A DNA stretch of 64,000 bases, taken from the NCBI GenBank assembly GCA_025642065.1, contig JAODUP010000319.1, forward strand, positions 558,001 to 622,000, read 5' to 3'. Position numbers and translations under genes: made by a program. Source of the stretch: Paralvinella palmiformis. Lineage: Eukaryota > Annelida > Polychaeta > Terebellida > Alvinellidae. The notes beneath the pieces were generated by a model that saw nothing but the letters and a program-made list of their open reading frames with translations, did no database searches and was not told the DNA's origin. Below, one piece after another: positions 1 to 9,067 of this stretch (its first letter is position 1; each line of letters opens with the position of its first letter).

Positions 1-136
1 TATTTTGTAACTGCTCTTTCATTACCTGTTTAAAGTGTGATAATGTCTTTACAGAACCTATTCTATCCCCGTGTCCAAGATCAATCTGCTGTGCAAAGAT
101 AGAGACTGTTATAAAAAAGTAGATGTTGTATTTCAA
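1..136 (-). CDS. Exported protein, N-terminal part only (runs off left edge)
   Basis: A minus-strand frame opens with TTG at 136 and stays open to the window edge, giving about 45 residues. The first 15 or so are hydrophobic and end in an Ala-Gln-Gln stretch that looks like a signal-peptidase site; the mature part begins with Asp-Leu-Gly-His-Gly-Asp. The TTG overlaps the TGA of the LapA-domain gene (TTGA overlap), the same coupling seen at the LCP gene start, so it is probably the last visible gene of the folD operon. The family cannot be named from this fragment. The start codon is inferred from the overlap; no ATG lies nearby in frame. Confidence 0.5.
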   Translation of the reverse strand, partial: MKYNIYFFITVSIFAQQIDLGHGDRIGSVKTLSHFKQVMKEQLQN

Positions 137-441
137 TCTTTTTTTATAGATTCCTGAATGGTAGCACTCTCATCAGATATGTTTTCCAATTTTTTCTTTT
201 TAGACTGCTTTTTTGAAATCTTCTGCTGTTTTGCTTTATTCTTTTTTCTCCCTGCTAAAATAGTTGCAGGAATAGCAATAACAACCCCCAACATAAAAGA
301 GATGAGGAGTGCAATAACAGTGTGCACCTCTTTAAAACTAAAAAACAACAACGAAATATTCGTTTTGTTATCTAAATTAAAACCAACAAAGAAAAGTAGT
401 AGGATTATAAAAAAGATAATTGTAATAAGTTTCCATGGCAT
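133..441 (-). CDS. LapA-domain (DUF1049) small membrane protein
   Basis: A 102-residue protein with two hydrophobic segments (about residues 5-22 and 40-62) and a very lysine-rich cytoplasmic tail. The opening Met-Pro-Trp-Lys, the FNLDNKT-type turn between the helices and the second helix with LGVVIAIPA match the LapA/DUF1049 family, which in other bacteria is linked to envelope assembly. Start is ATG at 441, preceded by a strong purine-rich ribosome site (AAGGGGG). It lies 48 nt after the LCP gene and overlaps the next gene by 4 nt, so it belongs to the folD-purH operon. The role in a spirochaete without classical LPS is unknown. Confidence 0.65.
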   Translation of the reverse strand: MPWKLITIIFFIILLLFFVGFNLDNKTNISLLFFSFKEVHTVIALLISFMLGVVIAIPATILAGRKKNKAKQQKISKKQSKKKKLENISDESATIQESIKKD

Positions 442-489
442 TTTTCATTCCCCCTTGGAATATAGCAATATAACATAATTCTTAAAATA

Positions 490-2478
490 TTACAAAGCTT
501 GTGGAGACAGAAAACTTCGTACAAACCTAGGAATATTATTCCAATCGTTGTCGAGAGGTAGTAAAATCCACAGCCCCTTAAAAAAGCTTTCATCTATTTC
601 ATCCGCCGTCTTTCCTGTGTAATATAAGTTACTATAAGTATGATATAATACGTTCGAAGTATCAATAACTGTGCGATGAATGTTGTCTAGTTTTCTTGAG
701 AGCGTGACGTATTGTAAAACCTGAAAAGGATTCAAATCAGTGATAACGTATTTCATTGAAATCTTTAAAAACTCGTACAGTTTTTCCACTGTGTAAAGAT
801 GTGCATCAGAAAGTTTTTGCAATACTGCCTGTACTATCATCTGTTGTCGATCCGACCGACTAAAATCATTACTACTATGTCTTGATCGTGCTATACGCAA
901 GGCTTCTCTTCCGTTTACGTAATGAATCCCTTTACTATAGTATAGTGTAGACCACTTGCCATCCTTTTTAACTTTATATGTAGGATCTATCAAGCTAGCC
1001 TTAAGATCTACCTCGATACCTCCCAAAATATTAACCACCTCAATAAAAGCATACATATCAACAAATACATAATGGTGAATAGGGATTCCTATTATTCTTC
1101 CTATTTCGTTAGCAAATCCTTGTTGACCATAGCGACGGTACAATGCATTTATTTTCCTCCCTTGATAAAAAAGATCACGTGGAAGACTAAAAATAGATCC
1201 TTGGTTTTTATGAGGTGATATAGAAGCAACCATAATAGTATCAGCTAATTCCTCGTGTAATCCTACAAGTAATATATTTGTAACAGCTTCTTTAGCATCT
1301 CGTACTTGCGTTGCAGGTATGGAAAAGTCCCCATTGGAAAAACGGAGAAGCGAAATAATTGGTACATCATCTTTATCCATAATCCACACATCAAATGTAT
1401 AGCGATGTATCGCAATTGAACCAACTCTCTGCCCACTGTCAGAAAGAATATCAAAAAACACATGTTCGCCATCATCACGTGCCGTATCGGATACATGAAA
1501 CTGATGCTCGGCTAAATAAGACACCACTCCTTTATCTCTTAAGACTTCTCGCACCGCCTCTATTAATTCTCGCAAGCGCCGTTCTGCTTCAGTAAGCACT
1601 TCTGTATGTTGTAAATATTGAATATATGTAGTAGATAATTCTTCCGCTGAATCAAAGTCCCGATCAAGAAAATGAAATTTTTTATCTAAAAAGGAAAAAG
1701 ATAATAAAAAAACTTGCTTGTCAAATCGCATAACAGGTAAGAATACTGCACCTGTATTCTCCTTCATAGGTGCAAAAGAAAGTTTCTTTTCCTTATGTAA
1801 AGCAAGAATTTTATCTTCCCTAGTAAGAAATAAGAGTGCTCTCTTTTGTTCGTTTCGTATTTGAATGCGTTTTTGCGCATTGGGAAAAAGCATCCGAATA
1901 TTTTGCACAAATTGTAGTATGTCGCCTGATTTCATTGCAACTGATTGATCTTGTAATATATACGCAAGATATTGGGTAGAAGTAACATTATACCGGATAT
2001 GAAATAATAAAACAGTCTTATCAATCACCTGCAGTTCTTCTTTCGAGCGTTTTTCCTCAAGCTTGTGCTTTAAAAGAAAAGATTTCCAGTTCGGATGATT
2101 CGAGAGCTCATTTAATTTCTTTACCTTTGATTTTTGTTCAATAGTATTGATCAATATATCCAACCCTTTTAAATAAGGTGTAATCATATCTCTTTCATTG
2201 TTACTCTCTTGTTGCGTCTCGGTCATAAAGCGATAATGTCGTGGTTTTAATCGAAGCAGACTTCGCATCTGTGATACGTCACCTGCCAATTGATAGATTC
2301 CTTTTCTAAGAGCTTCACTATCTGTATCAGTTCTGCTAAGCGTTCTTTGCAAGACAGTTAGTTTTTTCCCAAGTGAGGATAACTGAGCTGCTAGTAAAAG
2401 CATGAATCCAATTACAACACAAAAAAACAGTGTAACAACAATACCTATCAAGGCTTTCTTACTTACAGCTAATTTCAA
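490..2478 (-). CDS. LytR-CpsA-Psr (LCP) family protein with long N-terminal extension
   Basis: A 662-residue membrane-anchored protein. One transmembrane helix lies at about 8-32, then a coiled-coil-rich region, then an LCP catalytic domain in roughly the last 270 residues. The LCP domain shows the typical pattern: a Gly-rich start with KINALYRRYG, a VDMYAFIEVVNILGGIEVD segment, and a RIARSRHSSNDFSRSDRQQ Arg/Asp block. LCP proteins ligate glycopolymers to peptidoglycan or act as pyrophosphate-lipid hydrolases outside the membrane. Most LCP proteins are 300-400 residues, so about 350 residues here are extra. TTG start overlaps the TGA of the AICAR transformylase gene (TTGA) with AAGGGGA 8 nt upstream. 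Target polymer unknown. Confidence 0.75.
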   Translation of the reverse strand: MKLAVSKKALIGIVVTLFFCVVIGFMLLLAAQLSSLGKKLTVLQRTLSRTDTDSEALRKGIYQLAGDVSQMRSLLRLKPRHYRFMTETQQESNNERDMITPYLKGLDILINTIEQKSKVKKLNELSNHPNWKSFLLKHKLEEKRSKEELQVIDKTVLLFHIRYNVTSTQYLAYILQDQSVAMKSGDILQFVQNIRMLFPNAQKRIQIRNEQKRALLFLTREDKILALHKEKKLSFAPMKENTGAVFLPVMRFDKQVFLLSFSFLDKKFHFLDRDFDSAEELSTTYIQYLQHTEVLTEAERRLRELIEAVREVLRDKGVVSYLAEHQFHVSDTARDDGEHVFFDILSDSGQRVGSIAIHRYTFDVWIMDKDDVPIISLLRFSNGDFSIPATQVRDAKEAVTNILLVGLHEELADTIMVASISPHKNQGSIFSLPRDLFYQGRKINALYRRYGQQGFANEIGRIIGIPIHHYVFVDMYAFIEVVNILGGIEVDLKASLIDPTYKVKKDGKWSTLYYSKGIHYVNGREALRIARSRHSSNDFSRSDRQQMIVQAVLQKLSDAHLYTVEKLYEFLKISMKYVITDLNPFQVLQYVTLSRKLDNIHRTVIDTSNVLYHTYSNLYYTGKTADEIDESFFKGLWILLPLDNDWNNIPRFVRSFLSPQAL

Positions 2479-3653
2479 TGAAGAAATCCCCTTTGTCCTG
2501 TAAAAACCATGCTCGCAGAACCTTCATTGCACGCAATAATGCTCGCATAATCACGGATCGATCCTCCTGGTTGTAAAATAGCTTGTACCCCTTCTTTCAA
2601 GGCCATTTGCACCGCATCAGGAAATGGGAAAAAACCATCTGAAATCATCACGCTACCACGCAATCCCGCATTATCACTATGCACCAGTTCTCTTATATAC
2701 ATTTGTCTTTCATTAGGTAGTTGATCGAAAGATTTTTCAAATTCCATATGTGCACGGTATTCCATTGCATTTCGATAGGCCTTATTCACGGCATTCTTAA
2801 CCGCACCTACTCTATCTTGTGCCCCTGCAGCTATCGCTATACTTTTTTGGTCCTTGATAAATACAATTGCATTACTCATTACTGCAGATTGTAGTATCCA
2901 TCCAAATCGCATATCCCGAATATGTTCTTCGGACGGTTGCTGTTTAATGCAATATTCTTTACCTTGATATTCTGTTCTAGCTGTCTTTATAGATTTTCTT
3001 TGTAGCCTCACTGGTTCAAAAGTTGTTTGCATTAGCAAAGATCCGTCAAGAAGCATACGGCATTCCATGTTACTTGTTGACATCGGTGGAGTCTGAAAAA
3101 CTGATAACGATTTCTTTTTACCTAGTATCTCAAGTGCCTGAGAAGTAAACCGAGGAGCCGCAAGAACCTCAAAAAAATGTTGTGTTACACGCATAGCGAA
3201 TTTTTTCGAGACTTCTCGATTGCTCACTATCACTCCCCCAAAAGCTGCGATCCGATCAGCATCGTGCGCACATTCAAACGCATTATCTATTGTGTCTGCT
3301 ATAGCAGCTCCACAAGGGTTGCCATGTTTGACAATTATCACAGTAGGATCGTTAGGAATATATGTCAGCACACGCACTGCGCTGTATATGTCGCTGATAT
3401 TCGTTTTACTCGGGTGCTTACCCACCTGAATAGGAAAAGGAAGATTCTGTGATGTCTCTACTGCACCTTTGGGGGAAATTTTTCTATACCACGCAGCAGA
3501 TTGATCCGGGTTATCTCCATATCGCAAGCCTTGTCCATCGAATAAAACTTTTTCATAATGAGTAACTTCTTCTTTATCATCATAATGAAAAGAAACACTT
3601 ATCCTCTGCGGAAAAGCATCTGCTTTTATAGTTCGGTACATGTCAGAGTTCAT
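2475..3653 (-). CDS. purH: AICAR transformylase (C-terminal PurH domain as a separate protein)
   Basis: A 392-residue protein equal to the formyltransferase half of bifunctional PurH. It transfers the formyl group of 10-formyl-tetrahydrofolate to AICAR, the ninth step of purine synthesis. The signature KHGNPCG is intact near residue 115, followed by the AFGG segment and a C-terminal QPGGSIRD motif. The frame stays open upstream of 3653, but ATG 3653 is chosen: AGGAG sits 7 nt before it and this start gives a small overlap with the preceding IMP cyclohydrolase gene. In most bacteria the two activities are fused. Two complete domains with a proper ribosome site argue for a real split rather than a frameshift. 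Confidence 0.8.
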   Translation of the reverse strand: MNSDMYRTIKADAFPQRISVSFHYDDKEEVTHYEKVLFDGQGLRYGDNPDQSAAWYRKISPKGAVETSQNLPFPIQVGKHPSKTNISDIYSAVRVLTYIPNDPTVIIVKHGNPCGAAIADTIDNAFECAHDADRIAAFGGVIVSNREVSKKFAMRVTQHFFEVLAAPRFTSQALEILGKKKSLSVFQTPPMSTSNMECRMLLDGSLLMQTTFEPVRLQRKSIKTARTEYQGKEYCIKQQPSEEHIRDMRFGWILQSAVMSNAIVFIKDQKSIAIAAGAQDRVGAVKNAVNKAYRNAMEYRAHMEFEKSFDQLPNERQMYIRELVHSDNAGLRGSVMISDGFFPFPDAVQMALKEGVQAILQPGGSIRDYASIIACNEGSASMVFTGQRGFLH

Positions 3654-4242
3654 CGGCATACTCCTGAAAATAAGATGCAATAGACTGGTCATACTGGGCA
3701 ATATACGAAAACGTCTTTGTCGCCAAATATGCACGAGTTGCCAACGTTACTCCTCCCTGTTGTTGGATTTCTTTCAATATAGTCGGAAAATCATTTATAT
3801 TATATAATACGCTAACACGAGTAAAGTTTTTTGCTCCTGCTCGTAACAACGATACTCCACCAATATCAATAAGATCTTTTGCTTGTTCCAGTGGTGCTTT
3901 CTTGCGGTAATTATCAGAAAAAGGATAAAGATTACACACAATAAGATCTATAGGTGGTAAAGGATGAGCAGGAACCTGTTTGCGTGGTAACAAAATAGCA
4001 GCATAAAGAAAAAAATCCAGTGTTTTTATCAGACCATTTGTGTGTACTGGATGGGAAATATGTTGTGACAGTTGTTCCAAAGGTAATTCTTTATTTTCTC
4101 GCTGTAGTGCTTGATAGGTGCCATCTGTGGCAAATATTTTGAGAGAATCATTTCTCTTTGCTTTCTGTAAGGCAGAGAGAAAGGCAGACACTCCCAATTT
4201 ATCGCTTATGCTTACCAGTATAGTATTTACCGTTACAATCAT
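3643..4242 (-). CDS. purH: IMP cyclohydrolase (N-terminal PurH domain as a separate protein)
   Basis: A 199-residue MGS-like domain corresponding to the N-terminal half of PurH, which closes FAICAR to IMP. Recognisable parts are ISDK near the start, VCNLYPF, and IDIGGVSLLRAGAKN, which carry Tyr, Asp and Lys residues of the known active site. The usual KTLHPKVHGGIL segment reads KTLDFFLYAAIL, so the HP and HGG residues are lost while the lysine remains, and the STGGT loop reads ATDGT. ATG 4242 overlaps the folD TGA by one base, with an AAGG site upstream. The stop lies 11 nt inside the transformylase gene, suggesting coupled translation. Activity is uncertain because of the substitutions. Confidence 0.7.
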   Translation of the reverse strand: MIVTVNTILVSISDKLGVSAFLSALQKAKRNDSLKIFATDGTYQALQRENKELPLEQLSQHISHPVHTNGLIKTLDFFLYAAILLPRKQVPAHPLPPIDLIVCNLYPFSDNYRKKAPLEQAKDLIDIGGVSLLRAGAKNFTRVSVLYNINDFPTILKEIQQQGGVTLATRAYLATKTFSYIAQYDQSIASYFQEYADEL

Positions 4243-5102
4243 CAATATTTCCGCCTTTTTTTTGACAATTCAACAGTATTTTCCAATAACATAGCAATAG
4301 TCATAGGTCCCACACCCCCTGGTACAGGACTAAGATACGCAGCCTTTTTCTGCACAGAAGATACATTTATATCACCCACCAGAGATTGTTTTCCTCCCTC
4401 CTTTAAGCGATTCACACTCACATCAATAATTGCAACGCCTCTTTTGATCATTCTCCCATTAATGTAACCAGGAATCCCCACTGCACTTATCAATATATCC
4501 GCACGTCGAGTGTGTGCACTCACATCCTTTGTTCCACTATGGCACAAGACAACTGTCGCATTTCTTCCTTTTTTCTTCATTCCTGCAAGTACTGCAAGTG
4601 TTTTTCCCACAATAATACTTCTGTTGATGATGACCACCTCTTTCCCATCCAGTTCTATACCATAGTAATCAAGAAGAGAAAGAATGCCTTTAGGAGTGCA
4701 GGGCATCAACGAACAAGAAGATCGTAATAGCATACCTAGATTTATAGGATGTAGACAATCAACATCCTTCAGAGGATTAAGTGCACTAAATATTTTATCA
4801 ACATGAATATGTAGAGGAAGTGGAAGTTGTACAAGGATACCATCCACACGCTCATCGTTATTAAGTTTATTAATATGCTGCAATAAGTCCTGCTCGCTCG
4901 TATCATAAGGAAAAACAAGATTCTCACTCCGGATTCCTGTTTCTTCACATGCGTTCTTCTTTGCTTGGATGTATACACGACTAGCAGAATCGTCTCCAAT
5001 CATTATGATTGTCAGACATGGTATATAGGGAAGAGTACTTACATATGCGGCAAGTTCTTTTCGTCTTTCCCGTGCGAGAAACTTTCCATCAAGCAATTTC
5101 AT
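4242..5102 (-). CDS. folD: FolD, methylenetetrahydrofolate dehydrogenase / cyclohydrolase
   Basis: A 286-residue bifunctional enzyme converting 5,10-methylene- to 10-formyl-tetrahydrofolate in the cytoplasm. The catalytic Tyr-Lys pair is in YIQAKK, GILVQLPLP is the substrate loop, the Rossmann segment contains INRSIIVGKTLA, and the C-terminus has the family signature PVPGGVGPMTIAMLL. It heads the operon whose next product uses 10-formyl-THF. The ATG at 5102 has no Shine-Dalgarno sequence but lies 8 nt after a good -10 box, suggesting a leaderless transcript. An in-frame TTG at 5111 would fall inside that promoter and is rejected. Confidence 0.9.
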   Translation of the reverse strand: MKLLDGKFLARERRKELAAYVSTLPYIPCLTIIMIGDDSASRVYIQAKKNACEETGIRSENLVFPYDTSEQDLLQHINKLNNDERVDGILVQLPLPLHIHVDKIFSALNPLKDVDCLHPINLGMLLRSSCSLMPCTPKGILSLLDYYGIELDGKEVVIINRSIIVGKTLAVLAGMKKKGRNATVVLCHSGTKDVSAHTRRADILISAVGIPGYINGRMIKRGVAIIDVSVNRLKEGGKQSLVGDINVSSVQKKAAYLSPVPGGVGPMTIAMLLENTVELSKKRRKY

Positions 5103-5139
5103 TTTATTCAATCATAGCAATAAATAAAAAAATCCTCAA
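5102..5139 (-). promoter_or_regulatory. folD promoter, probably leaderless
   Basis: On the minus strand TTGAGG (5134-5139), a 17-nt spacer and TATGAT (5111-5116) precede the folD ATG by 8 nt. No ribosome site lies between. The expected transcription start is at or next to the ATG. Confidence 0.5.
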
Positions 5140-5183
5140 TCTCATCTTGTGCTTTTTGTTTCTTCACGTTAAAGTATTAAGAC

Positions 5184-5810
5184 ATGGCAAATAAATCTCA
5201 AGAAAGAGTACTTACATATGCAATAATCGGATTGATATTTTTTGCACCATTTCATCTATCGGCACAAACTCGAGAAAAGGAGAAATCACTCCTAAATTTT
5301 ACCCGAGAGCCTGGCGATCAAGTACTTACTCTTAATCTTGGTGTTCTTACTCCACTATTTAGCCAAAAGAAGGTAGGAGCTCCCTTAACCTCAACAAAAA
5401 TGAGTGTAGGAGGATGGTTTGCACTATCATGGGAAATACACTTTCTTAGCATGCTAAGAGCGGGCATAGATCTGGGGGGCGCTTTTTCCCTCGCACAAAC
5501 AGGAAAACCTATATATCTCTTTAATTTCTTGGCTAAAATAACATATATACCTCAGATAAGTAGTTTTGATTTTCCTATTAGTCTTGGAGTGGGACTAAAT
5601 GGTATTCGCTTTGATCAAAACGCAAATACAGATTTCATCCTCAAACCCAGTATAGGGTTTTATTGGAATATTAATGCACAGTGGAGTATTGGTACCACTC
5701 TTTCGTATGTTTTTATCCCACAAATATATAAAGGACCTACTCCGCCAAAAACAGATTCACGTTTAGTTAATATGTTTAATACCGCAATATCAGTAAGGTA
5801 TCATTTCTAA
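5184..5810 (+). CDS. Small exported protein, probable outer-membrane beta-barrel
   Basis: A 208-residue protein with a signal peptide ending at about residue 28 (LSAQ). The mature part alternates hydrophobic and polar residues in short strands with repeated glycines and ends in Tyr-His-Phe; a terminal aromatic residue is typical of outer-membrane barrels. Length and texture fit an eight-stranded OmpW-like barrel, like the small barrels described in T. pallidum (TP0733 type); that link is my inference. It is transcribed divergently from folD with 81 nt between them and is translationally coupled to the next lipoprotein gene. No clear ribosome site; a weak TTGTGC-17-TAAAGT promoter ends 8 nt before the ATG. 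Confidence 0.6.
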   Translation: MANKSQERVLTYAIIGLIFFAPFHLSAQTREKEKSLLNFTREPGDQVLTLNLGVLTPLFSQKKVGAPLTSTKMSVGGWFALSWEIHFLSMLRAGIDLGGAFSLAQTGKPIYLFNFLAKITYIPQISSFDFPISLGVGLNGIRFDQNANTDFILKPSIGFYWNINAQWSIGTTLSYVFIPQIYKGPTPPKTDSRLVNMFNTAISVRYHF

Positions 5811-6946
5811 TGCGCCTTATACAGATACAGATAAACATTATTTTTTATATTCTCTTTGCACTGACTGCTTCCTTTTTCTCTTGTAAACAAGGAGAAATAG
5901 GTGTGTTTGCCAGTATCGAACGTACAAATCAAGTTAAAAAGTCTAACTTACCCAAGAAAATAACTCCCAAAGGAGTTCTATTGGCTAACAATTACTACTA
6001 CACCACATTCGGTGCATTGTATGCACGATCTACCTCTGCTCAAGACTGGGAAAAAGTAAAGACACCATCAGAATCTGAATCAAATGTAGAAGCACTTGCC
6101 TCTTTTAATAAGAAATTATATGCAAGTTTTAGTAAACGTCAAAGTGGATCCGCAAAACTTTACAGTGTCGATATTGATACCATAACATCATCTACATACA
6201 ACGACCCAAAATGGACTCTAGTAACACCAAAACTACCCTCTACTCAGTGGGAAGAGAAAGAAATCTTCGGTTTGTATGTAGCGAACGAATACCTTTTTAT
6301 TGTCACACAATTAAATGTTACACAATCCAAAGATCCACCTCCTCCTATATATTCGCTATGGGCATTAGCGTCCGATGGTAGTACAGTAAGTAAAGTTACC
6401 ACAGAAGATAAAACAAATCTTGCAAAAATAATTAATATTGTTTTCATAAATAACATGTATTGGGTTCTTACACATGGCACTATTTATTATATTCCTCAGA
6501 ATAAAGTGTCACTACAACTTAAAAATGCATTTGGAAGCAACTATCAACCCAACAATGGAAAAAACTACATCTTTATAACTGTTATAGATTCCACTTTATA
6601 TGTTAGTACACAAGACTACATATATCAGGGTACATTTACACCCAACAATCCAGAACCAACTTGGAAATCTATTAGTACAACAAAGAAAATTCAATCACTC
6701 TTCTTGTACCAAAATAAATATTATGCTATTACATACAGTGACGGTATCCATTTGATTCTTTCGTCAAACTCTGATTTTACAATAGACCGAAAAATAATCT
6801 CATTCCCTGCTCTGTCCACCACTTCATGGAAAACTGAATTCGCAACAGTTCTAGGAAAAACTTTATTTATTGCAACAATAAAAAATGGACTTTGGAGTGT
6901 TCCATTACCCATCACTACAACTAATAAAGATTGGAAAAACGAATAA
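5810..6946 (+). CDS. Predicted lipoprotein, beta-propeller-like
   Basis: A 378-residue protein with a hydrophobic N-terminus and a lipobox-like ASFFSC, placing a lipid-modified Cys at about residue 25. The rest holds repeated short blocks of the type aromatic-xx-LYAxx and YIFITVIDSTLYVST, rich in Thr, Ser, Asn and Trp, as in beta-propeller proteins. The ATG overlaps the stop of the barrel gene (TAATG), so both are made from one message and may work together at the cell surface. No enzyme motif is seen and no family name is offered. Confidence 0.55.
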   Translation: MRLIQIQINIIFYILFALTASFFSCKQGEIGVFASIERTNQVKKSNLPKKITPKGVLLANNYYYTTFGALYARSTSAQDWEKVKTPSESESNVEALASFNKKLYASFSKRQSGSAKLYSVDIDTITSSTYNDPKWTLVTPKLPSTQWEEKEIFGLYVANEYLFIVTQLNVTQSKDPPPPIYSLWALASDGSTVSKVTTEDKTNLAKIINIVFINNMYWVLTHGTIYYIPQNKVSLQLKNAFGSNYQPNNGKNYIFITVIDSTLYVSTQDYIYQGTFTPNNPEPTWKSISTTKKIQSLFLYQNKYYAITYSDGIHLILSSNSDFTIDRKIISFPALSTTSWKTEFATVLGKTLFIATIKNGLWSVPLPITTTNKDWKNE

Positions 6947-6957
6947 GTATATTACTT

Positions 6958-7569
6958 TTATTCTTTTGTAGATTGCTTAATTAAATCTATAAGAATATCG
7001 TGTAATTGGGGGGGATAATGTTGAATAATATCTCGTTCTGACAAGTTTTCTAATTCATGACTAAGATAATGAATCCAAAAATCGTTCTCTGGATTATTTA
7101 CCGAAAATTTCCGGCAGTAATAGTCTGGTATAACCTTTAATTTTTTTTCATACTCGCGTATCTTATAGTCATGCACAACAACTTTAATATTCTCTCTTGG
7201 TATTCCCCGATCTCTTATTATTTCCACCATATGTTGCATAGTACGCCCTGAATCATAAATATCATCTACTATCATTACTTTATCCCGAGGATTTAGACGA
7301 TCAGGATGATAAGTCCACCCATCTATAATAATATCTCTCATTTGTTTATCCGCCTGATACGAACGTGCAACTACCGCCGCATAAAAAACAGGACTCGGAG
7401 CGCAAGCAGTAACAATCTTAAAATATTCACTAATAACATTACCTGTATACGCTCCCCCGCGCAAATTCACATATATAATATCAGGAATAAAGCCGTGCGA
7501 AGCAATCACATGCGAAATTTTAATCGCATTATTACGAACTTCATTATATGATATATAGTACCTTTTCAT
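6958..7569 (-). CDS. Phosphoribosyltransferase (xanthine/guanine type likely)
   Basis: A 203-residue type I phosphoribosyltransferase. The PRPP-binding loop VMIVDDIYDSGRT is complete at about residues 100-112, and an early YVNLRGG segment supplies the pyrophosphate-binding part. Proteins of this form recycle purine bases to nucleotides; the exact base is not readable from the sequence. The start overlaps the htrA stop by one base (TAATG). A role in purine salvage fits the nucleoside-uptake operon at 38.7-44 kb. A run of seven G lies near the 3' end (about 7008). Confidence 0.7.
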   Translation of the reverse strand: MKRYYISYNEVRNNAIKISHVIASHGFIPDIIYVNLRGGAYTGNVISEYFKIVTACAPSPVFYAAVVARSYQADKQMRDIIIDGWTYHPDRLNPRDKVMIVDDIYDSGRTMQHMVEIIRDRGIPRENIKVVVHDYKIREYEKKLKVIPDYYCRKFSVNNPENDFWIHYLSHELENLSERDIIQHYPPQLHDILIDLIKQSTKE

Positions 7570-9026
7570 TATTTTCGCTTTATCTGTATTTCAATCTCTT
7601 CGCCCTTTCTCCAATATTTCACTTTTATACTCCTTCCCTTCTGAACACTATTTACTTGTCGATAAAATGTTTGTAGATTACGAATCCTTACTCCATTAAT
7701 TTCTAAAATAACGTCTTTTTCTTGTAATCCTGCACCTAGTGCCGTACCATTTACACTATCTACTACAAGAACGCCTGAAAGACCCGATGGAATATCAAAC
7801 TGTTTTTTTAACTCGCTAACCAATGGTTGCACTATTACTCCAGGCCAACTGTTTTTAGGAAGTTTAGAAAGCTTATCCTCTGGCAAACGTTTACCGATCT
7901 TTACTGATAGTTTTTTTTGTTTGCCATCTCGAACAACCTTAAATGAGCTAATCTTATTAATAAATAATCCTGCAACCTTCTTTATTAATTGTCGCTGTGT
8001 TTGTATGACCTGTCCATTTACTTCTATGATAACATCACCAGGTAACATCCCCCCCTGTTCGGCAGGTGAATTATTATAAACCCCAGTTATCAGAGCTCCT
8101 TTCTCCTTGGGTAAATGAAGGTCCTTTGCAATTACCGGATCAAGCACTCCTACATACACTCCCAACCAACCATACTCAGCCTTACCTGATTGAATTAACT
8201 GATCAATTACTTTTTTACTTCTGTTAATAGGAATTGCAAAACCTACTCCTGAAGAAGCTCCCGTTGGTGTTGAAATCCATGTATTGATACCTATCACCTC
8301 GCCCTGAATATTAACAAGAGCACCCCCACTATTTCCACGATTAATAGCCGCATCGGTTTGAATAAAATCATTAATAATCGTATCATCAAAACCCGTTCTT
8401 CCTAATGCACTAATGATTCCAGCTGTAACAGAAGACTGAAACCCAAAGGGACTTCCCATGGCTAACACCCAATCCCCTACCTGAAGTTCGTCAGAATCTC
8501 CCAACCTAACAACAGGGATATCGTCTTCCTTAGTTGTAAAAGAAACAAGTGCAAGATCTCTTCTAGGATCTTCTCCTACCAATTTTGCATCATACTCGCG
8601 ATGATCATTTAATGTTACACTAATTTCTTCAGGAGTACTTGTCACGTGTGCATTAGTTAACACATAATAGGTATGCCTGATTTTTCGCACGATTACTCCA
8701 GAACCCAATCCAGTACTATAAAATTTCTTTTTTTCAAGTGGTTTTTTTTCTGGATCGCGAAAAAAATCAAAGAAGGGGAACCCATTTTCCCTTTCCACTT
8801 CTTTACGAACATCAATTCTTACTACAGTGGGTAGTACCAACTTTGATACTTGTCGAAAAGCATTTTGCAATTCAACAACTTTAAGAACTGGAACGGTATC
8901 TGCTTCATGTTCAGTTAATTGCAATCTTTCTTTTTGAGCAAGAGTCTGCGCATAGACAGAACAAGAGAAAAAGACGCCAAATAATAATAAAGTAACTAAT
9001 ACTATATTTTTTCGATAATAGTACAT
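7569..9026 (-). CDS. htrA: HtrA/DegP-type periplasmic serine protease
   Basis: A 485-residue Do-family protease. A signal peptide ends near residue 26 (VYAQ). The trypsin-like domain carries the catalytic triad His127 (TNAHV), Asp157 (DPRRDLAL) and Ser233 (GNSGG). Two PDZ domains follow, at about 285-375 and 395-480. It degrades or refolds damaged exported proteins in the periplasm. A GGAGAGAG site precedes the ATG. In T. pallidum the orthologue lies close to map and gap, the same neighbourhood as here (established gene-order knowledge). Confidence 0.92.
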   Translation of the reverse strand: MYYYRKNIVLVTLLLFGVFFSCSVYAQTLAQKERLQLTEHEADTVPVLKVVELQNAFRQVSKLVLPTVVRIDVRKEVERENGFPFFDFFRDPEKKPLEKKKFYSTGLGSGVIVRKIRHTYYVLTNAHVTSTPEEISVTLNDHREYDAKLVGEDPRRDLALVSFTTKEDDIPVVRLGDSDELQVGDWVLAMGSPFGFQSSVTAGIISALGRTGFDDTIINDFIQTDAAINRGNSGGALVNIQGEVIGINTWISTPTGASSGVGFAIPINRSKKVIDQLIQSGKAEYGWLGVYVGVLDPVIAKDLHLPKEKGALITGVYNNSPAEQGGMLPGDVIIEVNGQVIQTQRQLIKKVAGLFINKISSFKVVRDGKQKKLSVKIGKRLPEDKLSKLPKNSWPGVIVQPLVSELKKQFDIPSGLSGVLVVDSVNGTALGAGLQEKDVILEINGVRIRNLQTFYRQVNSVQKGRSIKVKYWRKGEEIEIQIKRK

Positions 9027-9067
9027 ATAAACTCTCTCCTTAAAAGAACCTCTATAAAAATTACAAG

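Noticed and set aside
2475..4242. Sequencing frameshift splitting purH
   Set aside because: Each half is a complete domain, the second start has an AGGAG site at correct distance, and the overlap resembles other couplings in the window.
5111..5111. TTG at 5111 as folD start
   Set aside because: It lies within the -10 box of the only good promoter; ATG 5102 fits better.
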